From the NCBI GenBank assembly GCA_959608885.1, contig CAUHSG010000011.1:1-64000 (forward strand): 64,000 nt of DNA. The letters run 5' to 3'. The translations under genes were made by a program, and so were the position numbers. Shown piece after piece: positions 42,690-51,543 of this stretch (positions within the stretch are counted from its first letter, which is position 1; every line of letters starts with the position of its first letter). A model generated the notes under the pieces. The model ran no database searches. It saw only the letters and a list, made by a program, of their open reading frames with translations, and was not told the DNA's origin. The DNA comes from an uncultured Coriobacteriia bacterium. GTDB taxonomy: Bacteria; Actinomycetota; Coriobacteriia; Coriobacteriales; QAMH01.

Positions 42690-42936
42690 ATGGAGACAGT
42701 CGCATGCTTTCATGAGGCGGAACGCCAGAGACGCGCCCGTGTTGCTGGAAGGGCGCGATGCGTCAGATGCATGCGAGTTCACTCCGGAGCTGCTCGTTGA
42801 ACGGCATTTGCCCACTAGATGAGCCGGGCGCTCCCGATACAGGGCACAAACGAGCGGGCTGCAGGATGCAGCCAACCGAGGTGGTACCGCGGGTTATCTT
42901 GATCCGTCCTCGCATGTCATGCGGGGGCGTTTTTTA
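42690..42936 (+). promoter_or_regulatory. T-box riboswitch (phenylalanine) controlling pheST
   Basis: The T-box sequence AACCGAGGTGGTACCGCGG lies at 42874-42892; its TGGTACC bulge pairs with the uncharged tRNA CCA end. An 11-bp terminator (42905-42915/42919-42929) with a U6 tract follows, 44 nt before pheS. Upstream, paired segments from about 42690 to 42800 fit stem I, and TTC at 42778-42780, in the context gag-TTC-act, is a good specifier codon for Phe. Uncharged tRNA-Phe should favour the antiterminator and turn on pheST. Confidence 0.9.
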
Positions 42937-42979
42937 TTGCCCTCACGTCGTGTGGACGATTGGTCGAAAGGACAAGAGA

Positions 42980-44041
42980 ATGGCGTTGAAGGAAGAACTG
43001 GAAGGCTTACGCGACGAGACGCTTGCCGCCATTTCGAAGGCCGAGACGAGCGACGCGCTCGAGGAAGTGCGCATCGGCGTGCTCGGCAAGAAGGGTTCGC
43101 TCACCACCGTGCTGCGTAGCATGCGCGATGTTCCCAAGGAGGAGCGTCCCATTGTCGGCAAGCTCTCCAACGAGGTGCGTGATGTCATCGAGGCGGCACT
43201 GGACGAGCGCAAGACGCTGCTCAAGGCCTCCGAGCTCGATGCCCAGCTCGCTGCTGGCGCCGTCGATATCACGCTGCCTGGGCGCTGCATGCCCATCGGC
43301 AGCGAGCATCTCATCAACCGCATCATTCGCGAGTGCACCGACATCTTTGCGGGTATCGGGTACGAAGTCGAGGGTGGTCGCGAGATCGAGACCGATTGGT
43401 ACAACTTCACGGCGCTCAACGCTCCCAAGGATCACCCGAGTCGCTCGATGCAGGATACCTTCTACATCGTCGACAGGAGCGGCGAGCAGAGCGTGGTGCG
43501 CGGCGAGAGCGACGTGCTGTTGCGCACGCAGACCTCGGGCACGCAGGTGCACGTCATGGAAGAGAAAAAGCCGCCCATCTACATGATCAGCCCGGGCAAG
43601 GTGTATCGCCACGATGTCGCCGATCCTTCGCATCTGCCGCAATTCCATCAGATCGAGGGCCTCGTCGTGGACAAGGGCATCACCTTCGGCGACCTCAAGG
43701 GCACGCTCGACTACTTCATCAAGCAGTTCTTCGGCGAGGAGCGCAAGACGCGCTTCCGCGCGCACTTCTTTCCCTTCACCGAGCCGAGTGCCGAGGCGGA
43801 TGTCTCGTGTGGCATCTGCGGCGGCGAGGGGTGCCGCTTCTGCAAGCACACGGGCTGGGTCGAGATTCTCGGCTGCGGCATGGTAGACCCCAACGTCTTC
43901 GAGAACGTCGGCATCGACCCCGAGGTGTATACGGGCTTTGCCTTCGGCGTGGGCGTCGAGCGTCTCGCCTGTCTCAAGTATGACGTGCCCGACCTGCGCA
44001 TGCTGCTCGAAGGCGATATGCGCTTCCTGCGTCAGTTCTAG
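42980..44041 (+). CDS. pheS: Phenylalanyl-tRNA synthetase alpha subunit
   Basis: A 353-residue catalytic subunit. The start ATG 42980 (MALKEELEGL) follows GAAAGGA; the open frame reaches into the T-box leader, but that part is not protein-like. An N-terminal coiled coil (1-90) is followed by a class II core: DTFYIVDRSG, the motif 2 region around SPGKVYRHDVADPSHLPQFH, FFPFTEPSAEADVSC, GCGMVDPNVFENVGID, and motif 3 GFAFGVGVERLACLKY. It pairs with PheT as an alpha2-beta2 enzyme. Confidence 0.97.
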   Translation: MALKEELEGLRDETLAAISKAETSDALEEVRIGVLGKKGSLTTVLRSMRDVPKEERPIVGKLSNEVRDVIEAALDERKTLLKASELDAQLAAGAVDITLPGRCMPIGSEHLINRIIRECTDIFAGIGYEVEGGREIETDWYNFTALNAPKDHPSRSMQDTFYIVDRSGEQSVVRGESDVLLRTQTSGTQVHVMEEKKPPIYMISPGKVYRHDVADPSHLPQFHQIEGLVVDKGITFGDLKGTLDYFIKQFFGEERKTRFRAHFFPFTEPSAEADVSCGICGGEGCRFCKHTGWVEILGCGMVDPNVFENVGIDPEVYTGFAFGVGVERLACLKYDVPDLRMLLEGDMRFLRQF

Positions 44042-44074
44042 CCCGCAACGTTTGTAGTAGATAAGGAAACTACC

Positions 44075-46522
44075 ATGCTTGTTTCAATGAAATGGCTCGA
44101 CTCTATGGTCAAGGTGCCCGATCCCCTGCAGGACTTCTGCGACAGGCTCGACTTGACCGGAACCGGTGTCGAGGGCGTCGAGACTCTGGGAGCAGATCTC
44201 GAGGGCGTGAAGATCGGTCTCGTCAAGACATGCGAGCCGCATCCCGATAGCGATCATATGCACGTGACGACCATCGACTTCGGCGATGGTGCCGAGCCGA
44301 CGCAGATCGTGTGCGGAGCACCCAACGTGCGCGCGGGCCTCAAGGTCGCCGTCGCGACCATCGGCACGGTGCTGCCCGGCGACTTCAAGATCAAGAAGTC
44401 GAAGCTGCGCGGTGTCGAGAGCTGCGGCATGATCTGCTCGGAGCGCGAGCTCAACCTGGGAAGCAGTCATGACGGCATCATGGAACTGCCCGAGGATGCG
44501 CCGCTGGGCGAGTCGTTCGCCGCTTGGCGTGGGCTTTCCGACACGGTACTCGATCTCGAGATCACGCCGAACCGCCCCGACTGCCTCTCGATGAAGGGCT
44601 TTGCGCGTGAGGTCGGCGCGATGTACCACGTACCGTGGCACTACGATCCTCCCTGTGACGTGCCCGGTCCCACCAACGCGGAGGACGTGCGCGATTTGGT
44701 CTCGGTCGAGATCGATGACCCCGAGCTCTGCCAGCGCTACACCGCACGCATCATCCGCGACGTTAAAGTTGGCCCCTCGCCGCAATGGCTCGTCGAGCGC
44801 ATCACGGCTCTCGGTGCCCGCCCCATCAACAACGTCGTTGACGTGAGCAACTACATCCTCTTCGAACTGGGTCAGCCCCTGCACACCTTCGATCTGCGCG
44901 CGTTTCCCAAGGGGGCCGACGGCAAGCACCATGTGGGCGTTCGCGCCGCGCACGATGGCGAGAAGTTCACGACGCTCGATGGCGAGGAGCGCACACTCAC
45001 CAGTGACATGGCGCTCATCACCGACGGCGAGAACCCCGTCGCGCTCGCCGGCGTCATGGGTGGTTTGGACAGCGAAGTCACCGAGACGACGACTGACGTG
45101 CTCCTGGAGAGCGCGACCTTCTCGACGGCCCATACGAGCCGCACCTCGCGCAATCTCTCGCTCGTGAGCGAGGCGTCCATCCGCTACGAGCGCGGCGTGG
45201 ACGCGACCACGTGCGACGAGTATTCCGCCATTGCCGCCGCCCTCATCGCCGAGGTCGCAGGCGGCACGGTATGTCTCGAGGTGGTCGACGAATATCCCGT
45301 GCGTACCGAGCGTGCGCACCTCACGCTGCGTCCCGACCGCCTACGTGCGCACATCGGCGCCGATATCAGCGACGAGGAACAGTTCCGCATCCTCACCGAT
45401 CTGGGCTGCGATGTCGAAGGCGAACCGGGTGACAAGCAGGTCGAGGTCATCGCTCCGACCTTCCGCCCCGATCTCGTTCGCGAGATTGACCTGTACGAGG
45501 AGGTCCTGCGCATCTACGGCATGGATCGCATCCCCTCGACGCTTCCAGGCGGCGCGCATGCCGGTGGACGCACGTCTGACCAGCAGCGCATCGAGCTGAT
45601 GGCCCAGACGCTGCGCGCCTGCGGCCTGAACGAGACGATGACCTATTCGCTCGTCTCAAGCGAAGACATGGAGAAGCTGGGCATGCCCGAGGAGGGGCGT
45701 GGCGAGGCCGTCGAGATCATCAATCCGATGAGCGGCGAGCAGTCCGTCTTGCGCCGCAGCATCATCCCCGGTCTGCTGCGTAGCGTTGCCTATAACCAGA
45801 GCCGCGGCGTCTTCGATGTCCAGCTCTTCGAGCGTGGCGTCGTCTTCGGCGCGGCCGAGGGGCGCAAGTCCCCCAAGGAGCGCACGATGCTTGCCGGCGT
45901 GCTCGCGGGCTCGTTCACGCTGCCAGGCTGGAACCAGGCGACACAGCCCATCGACTTCTTCGATGCCAAGGGCATCGTCGAGAACCTCATGCGCGAGCTC
46001 TGCGTGCAGAAGCTCCAGTTCAAGGCGCTCGATTCCGACGAGGCCCCGTGGCTGACGCCGGGTCGTGCCGCAAGTGTCATCGCCGGTGGCCGTGTCCTGG
46101 GATGGGTCGGAGAGATTCACCCGCTCGCATGCCAGGCGTTTGACGTGGAAGGAACGGTTGCCGCGTTCGAATTCGACGTGCATCAGCTGCTTGGCGTGAC
46201 CGAGTACATGCGCCCCTATGTTGACGTGCCGGTCTATCCGGGTATCGAGGTCGACCTCGCGATCGTCGTCGACGAGGACGTGACGGCCGAGCGCATCGAG
46301 CAGTGCATCACGAGCGCTGGCAAGAAGGGCCCCTTCGAGAGCGTGCGCCTCTTCGACGTCTATCGCGATGACGAACGCGTGGGCGTGGGCAAGAAGTCCA
46401 TGGCGTTCAGGATCACCTATCGTGCGAGTGACCGCACCCTCACGAGCGAGGAAGTCGAGAAGGCACATGAGCGCATCGTCGCCAAGGTCATGAAGGCGAC
46501 GGGCGGCGAGGTGAGGAGCTGA
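44075..46522 (+). CDS. pheT: Phenylalanyl-tRNA synthetase beta subunit
   Basis: An 815-residue subunit with the expected order: tRNA-binding OB domain (about 40-150, PHPDSDHMHVTTID, CGAPNVRAGLKVAVA), B3/B4 editing domain (about 210-400, NNVVDVSNYILFELGQPLHTFD), B5 domain (about 405-475), catalytic-like domain (NETMTYSLVSSEDM), and the C-terminal ferredoxin-like anticodon-binding domain (YPGIEVDLAIVVDEDV). It hydrolyses mischarged Tyr-tRNA-Phe. It is controlled by the shared T-box leader and converges on hypD. Confidence 0.96.
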   Translation: MLVSMKWLDSMVKVPDPLQDFCDRLDLTGTGVEGVETLGADLEGVKIGLVKTCEPHPDSDHMHVTTIDFGDGAEPTQIVCGAPNVRAGLKVAVATIGTVLPGDFKIKKSKLRGVESCGMICSERELNLGSSHDGIMELPEDAPLGESFAAWRGLSDTVLDLEITPNRPDCLSMKGFAREVGAMYHVPWHYDPPCDVPGPTNAEDVRDLVSVEIDDPELCQRYTARIIRDVKVGPSPQWLVERITALGARPINNVVDVSNYILFELGQPLHTFDLRAFPKGADGKHHVGVRAAHDGEKFTTLDGEERTLTSDMALITDGENPVALAGVMGGLDSEVTETTTDVLLESATFSTAHTSRTSRNLSLVSEASIRYERGVDATTCDEYSAIAAALIAEVAGGTVCLEVVDEYPVRTERAHLTLRPDRLRAHIGADISDEEQFRILTDLGCDVEGEPGDKQVEVIAPTFRPDLVREIDLYEEVLRIYGMDRIPSTLPGGAHAGGRTSDQQRIELMAQTLRACGLNETMTYSLVSSEDMEKLGMPEEGRGEAVEIINPMSGEQSVLRRSIIPGLLRSVAYNQSRGVFDVQLFERGVVFGAAEGRKSPKERTMLAGVLAGSFTLPGWNQATQPIDFFDAKGIVENLMRELCVQKLQFKALDSDEAPWLTPGRAASVIAGGRVLGWVGEIHPLACQAFDVEGTVAAFEFDVHQLLGVTEYMRPYVDVPVYPGIEVDLAIVVDEDVTAERIEQCITSAGKKGPFESVRLFDVYRDDERVGVGKKSMAFRITYRASDRTLTSEEVEKAHERIVAKVMKATGGEVRS

Positions 46523-46591
46523 GACCGCGCGACGTTTGCCCGAGGACGTCGTGCGGGCTCTACCGTGTGTGTTAGAGTGCCAGCTCGCTCG

Positions 46592-47695
46592 CTATCTCAG
46601 ATATTTGTAGAAGGCAGCGCAGGAGCCTTCGCTCGAGACCATGCACGGGCCTATGGGGTGCTCCGGGCTGCATGCGCTCGCGAAAAGCGGGCACTCGCTC
46701 GGGTCCATGACGCCGCGCAGCACATCGCCACAACGGCAGCCCTTCGGCTCAATCGTCGGCTCGACTACGGGTGCGAACTTGGCAAGCGCATCGAAGTTTG
46801 CGTATTCGTCGCGTAGCTTGTATCCCGAATCGGGGATGAGACCCAGCCCACGCCATGTGGCATCGCAGGGTTCGAATGCCTCGTCGATGGTCGCCTGGGC
46901 ATCGACGTTGCCTTCGTCCTGCACGCCGCGACGGTAGTCGTTGACGATCTCGGCCTCGCCACGTGCGAGCATACGCAGCAAGATTGCGATGCCGCCGAGC
47001 AGGTCGATGGGCTCGAATCCCATGATGCAACTCGGAATGCCGTACGTGTTCGCCAAGAACTCGTACGGCATGCGCCCGATGATCGTCGAGACGTGACCGG
47101 GCAGGATGAGCGCGTCGATTGCGACTTCGGGGTCGTTGACGAGTGCCTCGAGGGTGTGGGGTACGGTCTTATGCGCGGCAAACACGCTGAAGTTCTCGAC
47201 ACCCGCGAGCTTGGCGCGTTTGATGGTCGATGCGATGAGCGGGGTGGTTGTCTCGAAACCCACGCCCACGAAGATGATCTCGCGGTCGGGGTTTTCCTGT
47301 GCGCAACGCAAGCCGTCGAGTGGCGAGTAGACGATGCGGATGTCGCGGCCCGCGGCCTTCTCCTCGTTGAGCGAGGAAGTGGAGCCAGGCACGCGTGTCA
47401 TGTCGCCGAAGGTCGTGATGATGACGTCATCGAGGCGCGAAAGCGCGATGACGGTATCGATATCCTCGTTTGCCGTGACGCAGACGGGGCACCCTGGACC
47501 GCTCACGAGCTTGATGCCGTTGGGAAGTATGCTGCGAATGCCCGCGCGTGCGAGCGCGACCGTATGCGTACCGCAGACTTCCATGAGCCTGATCTTGCCA
47601 CCGCGTCGCTCGAGTGCTGCCGGGGCAATCTCCTCGATGACGCCGATGAGTTCCTGGCCGAGTTTGGGGTCGCGGAATCCGGAGAGGTCGAGCAT
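46592..47695 (-). CDS. hypD: Hydrogenase maturation protein HypD
   Basis: A 367-residue iron-sulfur protein that acts with HypC to assemble the Fe(CN)2CO centre of [NiFe]-hydrogenases. Cysteine motifs: LMEVCGTHTVALAR, SGPGCPVCVT, and the C-terminal KGCRCGDVLRG with CPLFASACSPEHPIGPCMVS. GVGFETTTP and ALILPGHVSTIIG are also typical. Its ATG overlaps the hypC stop by one base (TAATG), a coupled start. No hypE follows; the next gene is pheT on the other strand. Confidence 0.96.
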   Translation of the reverse strand: MLDLSGFRDPKLGQELIGVIEEIAPAALERRGGKIRLMEVCGTHTVALARAGIRSILPNGIKLVSGPGCPVCVTANEDIDTVIALSRLDDVIITTFGDMTRVPGSTSSLNEEKAAGRDIRIVYSPLDGLRCAQENPDREIIFVGVGFETTTPLIASTIKRAKLAGVENFSVFAAHKTVPHTLEALVNDPEVAIDALILPGHVSTIIGRMPYEFLANTYGIPSCIMGFEPIDLLGGIAILLRMLARGEAEIVNDYRRGVQDEGNVDAQATIDEAFEPCDATWRGLGLIPDSGYKLRDEYANFDALAKFAPVVEPTIEPKGCRCGDVLRGVMDPSECPLFASACSPEHPIGPCMVSSEGSCAAFYKYLR

Positions 47696-47955
47696 TAGGC
47701 GACACCCGTGCCCATGCCGGGGTGATCTTCGTCGATGAGCTCGGGGAATTGCCTGATGAGCTCGAGGGTTTCGTTGGCGAACTGCTCGTCGATGATCTCG
47801 ATGCCGTAACCGGCGTGCATGAGCACCCAATCGTTCACCTTGACCTTGGGGACAAGATCGAGCGCCACTTCGCGCGTGACGCCCATGACATCGACGGTGC
47901 CCATCATGAGCTTCTCGTCGAGCTCCTTGACCTGAGCGGGTATTGCCAAGCACAT
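47695..47955 (-). CDS. hypC: Hydrogenase maturation chaperone HypC
   Basis: An 86-residue chaperone beginning MCLAIPAQV, whose Cys2 is the essential residue that binds the iron centre and the hydrogenase precursor. GVTREVALDLVPKVKVNDWVLMHAG (quoted in part) and GIEIIDE are family features. ATG 47955 follows GGAGGAA by 8 nt and lies 2 nt after the hypF stop, in the order hypF-hypC-hypD. Confidence 0.95.
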   Translation of the reverse strand: MCLAIPAQVKELDEKLMMGTVDVMGVTREVALDLVPKVKVNDWVLMHAGYGIEIIDEQFANETLELIRQFPELIDEDHPGMGTGVA

Positions 47956-47957
47956 GT

Positions 47958-50395
47958 CTATTCCTCCAAACGCGCACGACAGACAATTGCCTGACCGTAC
48001 GAGATGCATCCATCATTGGGCGGAAGGTCTCGATTGACGTAAACCTCGAAACCCAGATCGCCCAGGCGTTCGCGAAGCTGAGAGGAGAGGATGCGATTGA
48101 CCATGCAACCGCCGCTCAGGGCGATGTTCCTGATCCCCGTCTCGCCGTGCGCGCGCACCGTTTGCTCGATGATAGCGCCTGTGAGCCCCTCGTGAAACGT
48201 CCGCGCCGTGAGCGGAGAATCGCTTTCACGTTCGCGCCAAGCAGCGGCCTCGAGCAAGCATGCCGCCTCGCCGTCATAGCCGGGATGCGCGCAGATACCC
48301 AGGAGCGCGCTCACGCCATCGAAGAGACGACCGGCAGACGAGCACACTGGCGTATTGAGGCCCTTGTCGATCATCTGGTCGAGCAACGCTCGGTTTTCGA
48401 GGTGCTCGAGGAAGTTCGCGAATTGCGGATTGTCGAGCGCGAACTGTCCGAAGAACGGATCGCCAAGCTCGCTGTAGGCCCTGAGCAGCGCATATGCGGT
48501 GCGTTCGGGGTTGAGGATGGCGGCGGCGCCTCCGGGAAGCGCGAAGCCCGGCAGGTGCCAGAAGCGCTCGAATTCGCCGCGCGCGGCGACGAGAATCTCG
48601 CCACCCCAGATCGTGCCGTCTGTCCCGTAGCCCGTGCCATCGAGCGCGATTCCGATGACGGGGCCTTGCAGCTCGTTCTCGCCGAGTACCGAGGCGATGT
48701 GCGCATGATGATGCTGCACTTCGATAAGCGGCAGGTCATGCTCATGTGCATAATCGCGCGCCCATTTGCTCGCGAGATACTCGGGATGCATGTCGCAGGC
48801 AATGACCTGCGGGTGCGTATCGAAGAGTCGTTCGTAGCGTTCGCGCGCTTCTTCCCATACGCGCATGGCGCCCAGGTGCTCGAGGTCACCAAGGTGCTGC
48901 GAGACATAGGCGCGCTTGCCATCAAGGAAGGTGAAGGTCGCCTTCTGTTCGGAGCCGGTGGCAAAGATGGTGGGGTGGTGGGCGTGGTGTGGGGGGGGGG
49001 GGGGGGGGCGGGGGGGGGGCGGGGGGGCCCCCCCCTAACATCACGCCAGAGGATGAGGGGCGCGGGCGCGTATCCGCGTGCGCGGCGTATCATTTGCTCT
49101 TCGCCATCGGCGTCGATGCGCATGACGGAGTCATCGTAGCGTGCGACGATCGCGCGGTTGTTGCCGAGAAAGCCATCGACGATGTGTCCGAGCGCATCGA
49201 GTGCCTCGCGGTCGGTGGCGACGATGGGCTCGCCGCTGCGGTTGCCGCTCGTCATCACGAGGGGCGTGTCGAGCTCGTGCATGAGCAGGTGCTGCAGGGG
49301 TGTTGCCGGAAGCATGATGCCGATCTCGGGCAAGTCTCCTGCGACATTCATGGCGATGGGGGAGCCGGGTTTGCGCTCGAGTAGCACGATGGGACGTGCG
49401 GGGCTTTCGAGTAGACTGGCTTCCCGCTCGCTCACCTTTGCATGCGCACGGGCCATGTCAAGGTCGCGCACCATGACGGCAAGCGGTTTGCTGGGGCGAC
49501 GCTTGCGGGTACGCAGGCGCCCGACGGCGCCTTCGTTGCAAGCGTCGCATGCCAGGTGCCAACCACCCAGTCCCTTGATCGCAAGCACGTCACCTGCATG
49601 CAGTCGCTGCGCCGCGCATCCTATGATTGCGTCTGACTCCTCCCGCGTGAGGTGCTGCTTGTCAAGTTGCAACGTACCTTCGTCATCGAGGGTGCAGGTG
49701 TCTGGAGAAGTTTCTGGTTGGACGGTGGCGGGGGAAGCCCCTCTCGTCGAGACCGTTTTGACTCCTCGCGGGACTTCCCCCGCCACCGTAGTGCCAGCTT
49801 CACACTGCGTCGCTTCCCGTGCGTCTATCAAGTAAAGTCGTGGCCCGCAATCGAAGCAGGCATCGGGCTGCGCATGATAGCGGCGATTGGTCATGTCGGC
49901 GTACTCGGCGGCGCACTGCGGGCACATCTCGAAAGCGCTCATGGAGGTCACGGGGCGGTCGTAGGGGAGGTCCTCGATGATGGTGAAGCGAGGTCCGCAG
50001 TTCGTGCAGTTGATGAAGGGATAGTGGTAACGTCGGTCCTGCGGGTCGAAGAGCTCGCTTACGCAGGCGTCGCAGGTGGCGAGATCGGGACTGACGAGCG
50101 TGTTCGTATGCTCGTTACGTGCTGATGCGCGAATGGAGAAGTCGGGAAGGTCCTCAAGCGCGCTTGTCTGCGATGAGATTTCAAGGATGCGAGCGGCTGC
50201 AGGGGCATTATCAACGAGCGTTTTCTCGAATTCGTCCAATACGTCGTCATCCTCGTGCTGGATTTGAATCTCGACGCCATGGGAGTCATTGAGCACCCAT
50301 CCGGTGCATTTAAGCGCGCGGGCACAGCGCACGACATGGGGTCTGAATCCCACGCCTTGCACGATGCCATTGAGATGTATCCGACGTGCCTGCAT
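47958..50395 (-). CDS. hypF: Carbamoyltransferase HypF, frame broken at a poly-G tract and carrying a palindromic insertion
   Basis: HypF makes the thiocarbamate on HypE that becomes cyanide ligands of [NiFe]-hydrogenase. Start ATG 50395 (AAAGG upstream). The N-terminal acylphosphatase domain (GIVQGVGFRPHVVRCA), two zinc fingers (CDACVSELF...CTNCGPRF; CPQCAAEY...CFDCGPRL), and a YrdC-like domain (AIKGLGGWHLACDA, KPLAVMVRD) are in one frame down to LILWRDVRG near 49037. The Kae1-like C-terminal domain (ATGSEQKATF, SQHLGDL, EVQHHHAHIASVLGEN, ALDGTGYGTDG) resumes in another frame near 48975. The two are separated by 45 nt of G/C homopolymer (48991-49035). A 20-bp-arm palindrome (49722-49789) adds about 45 residues after the second zinc finger. 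Total length would otherwise be normal. Confidence 0.88.
48991..49035. other. Poly-G/poly-C tract, probable assembly or base-calling fault
   Basis: G18-C-G10-C-G7-C8, essentially pure homopolymer, in the middle of hypF, with G/T-only sequence leading into it (48971-48990). It replaces the conserved residues expected between the YrdC-like and Kae1-like domains and shifts the frame. Nothing similar occurs elsewhere in the window. Confidence 0.8.
49722..49789 (-). repeat. Palindromic insertion inside hypF
   Basis: Arms of 20 nt (49722-49741 and 49770-49789) pair with one exception, which is a G-U pair in the hypF mRNA. The loop contains a small tctcg-t-cgaga palindrome. The encoded stretch (TTVAGEVPRGVKTV...SPATVQPE) has no counterpart in HypF proteins. 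Confidence 0.8.
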
Positions 50396-50472
50396 GTATC
50401 GCCTTTCATGTAATGACGAGTGTACCATGCACGCCTTTACGAAACGCAAACGTGCGGTCAACGGGCGGTGGC

Positions 50473-50501
50473 TTGAAGCGCCTATCCAATCGCCCTATTC
50501 T
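50473..50501 (+). promoter_or_regulatory. Promoter of the binding protein-menA-menG-ABC operon
   Basis: TTGAAG (50473-50478), a 17-nt spacer, and TATTCT (50496-50501), 37 nt upstream of the first ATG in the gap between the divergent hypF and lipoprotein genes. Confidence 0.6.
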
Positions 50502-50537
50502 ATCGACAAGATTATTTCGCGTACGGAGTGACATATC

Positions 50538-51536
50538 ATGAAATCAGTATTGGCACGGCACCTCCTTTTCGTTCTCTGCTCTGCGTTCGCTCTCGTCGCG
50601 ACCCTTGGCTTAGGCGCGTGCGGTGCGCAGCAGGACGCCGGCTCCATTCGCATCGGCACCATGCCGACCGAGGACATCCTGCCCATGTGGGTTGCCGAGC
50701 AAGAGGGGCTCTTCGACGAGGCAGGGGTCAAGGCCGAAATCATCGTCTTCGATTCTGCCCAGAGTCTTTCGGCGGCGCTGACGGCCGGCGAGGTCGACAT
50801 TGCGATGACCGACCCCATGCGTGCGGTTAAGCTCTGCGAGTCCGGCACCGACCTCGCGCTCGAGTGGATTACGCTCGGCACGATGCCCGACCAGGGGCGC
50901 TTTGGCGTGCTCACGTCTGCCGACAGCGGCATCACCTCGCTTGCTGACCTCGCGAACGGAACGAAGGGCGTGGGGCTGGCTGCCAATACGGTTCCCGAGT
51001 ACGTGTTCGAGCAATTGTGCGTGCAGCAGGGCATTGATCCTGCGAGCATCCCGGTGAGCGAGGTCGCGAGCTTGCCCGACCGCTACGGTCTTGTCGCCTC
51101 CGGGCAACTTGACGCCGCGGCGCTTCCGGCATCCATGCTCGCGCTTGGCCAGGCATCCGGATTGGTCTTGCTTGCGGATGACGCGTCGGGCGACAACGTC
51201 TCGCAATCGGTCATGGTCGTTCGTACCGCATACGACACGGGCGAGGGGGCAAAAACGCTCGACGCCGTGAGGACGGTATGGGATCAAGCCGCAGGTCTCA
51301 TCAACGCCGATCCCGAGAAGTATCGTTCGCTGCTCGTCGAAAAGGCGAATCTCAACGATCAGGTCGCGGCGAATTACGTCATCTGCGAGTATCCGATGGC
51401 GCGTACCGCGAACGGTGACCCCGCTTATCCCCCCGCCGAGATCATCGAGCCGGTGCTCTCGTGGATGAGCGCCAAGGGCTATGTGACCAAGAGCGTGAGC
51501 TATGACGAGTCAGACGGCTCGTTCGCCATCTCGTAG
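50538..51536 (+). CDS. ABC transporter substrate-binding lipoprotein (NMT1/THI5/SsuA-like)
   Basis: A 332-residue type 2 periplasmic-binding-fold protein with a lipoprotein signal (lipobox LGAC, Cys28). RIGTMPTEDILPMWVAEQEG, GLFDEAGVKAEIIVF, ALTAGEVDIAMTDPM, and ADLANGTKGVGLAANTV are typical of the family that binds nitrate, sulfonates, thiamine precursors or other small organics. GGAG lies 10 nt before the ATG. It is the first of five genes with menA, menG, an ATPase and a permease, so the transporter halves are split by quinone genes. The ligand is unknown; the fold is also shared by MqnA/MqnD enzymes, but the lipobox argues for a receptor. Confidence 0.85.
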   Translation: MKSVLARHLLFVLCSAFALVATLGLGACGAQQDAGSIRIGTMPTEDILPMWVAEQEGLFDEAGVKAEIIVFDSAQSLSAALTAGEVDIAMTDPMRAVKLCESGTDLALEWITLGTMPDQGRFGVLTSADSGITSLADLANGTKGVGLAANTVPEYVFEQLCVQQGIDPASIPVSEVASLPDRYGLVASGQLDAAALPASMLALGQASGLVLLADDASGDNVSQSVMVVRTAYDTGEGAKTLDAVRTVWDQAAGLINADPEKYRSLLVEKANLNDQVAANYVICEYPMARTANGDPAYPPAEIIEPVLSWMSAKGYVTKSVSYDESDGSFAIS

Positions 51537-51543
51537 ACACACG

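Noticed and set aside
42758..42979. Extension of pheS upstream to GTG/ATG codons in the leader
   Set aside because: This region is the T-box riboswitch; the ribosome site GAAAGGA before ATG 42980 fits the known PheS start.
47958..48866. The hypF C-terminal part as a separate carbamoyltransferase gene
   Set aside because: Family sequence (ATGSEQKATF, SQHLGDLEHLG) continues upstream of its first ATG to the poly-G tract, and the N-terminal half ends at the same place, so this is one broken gene.
48991..49035. The poly-G tract as a functional G-quadruplex
   Set aside because: It replaces conserved coding sequence and is nearly pure homopolymer; an artefact explains it better.
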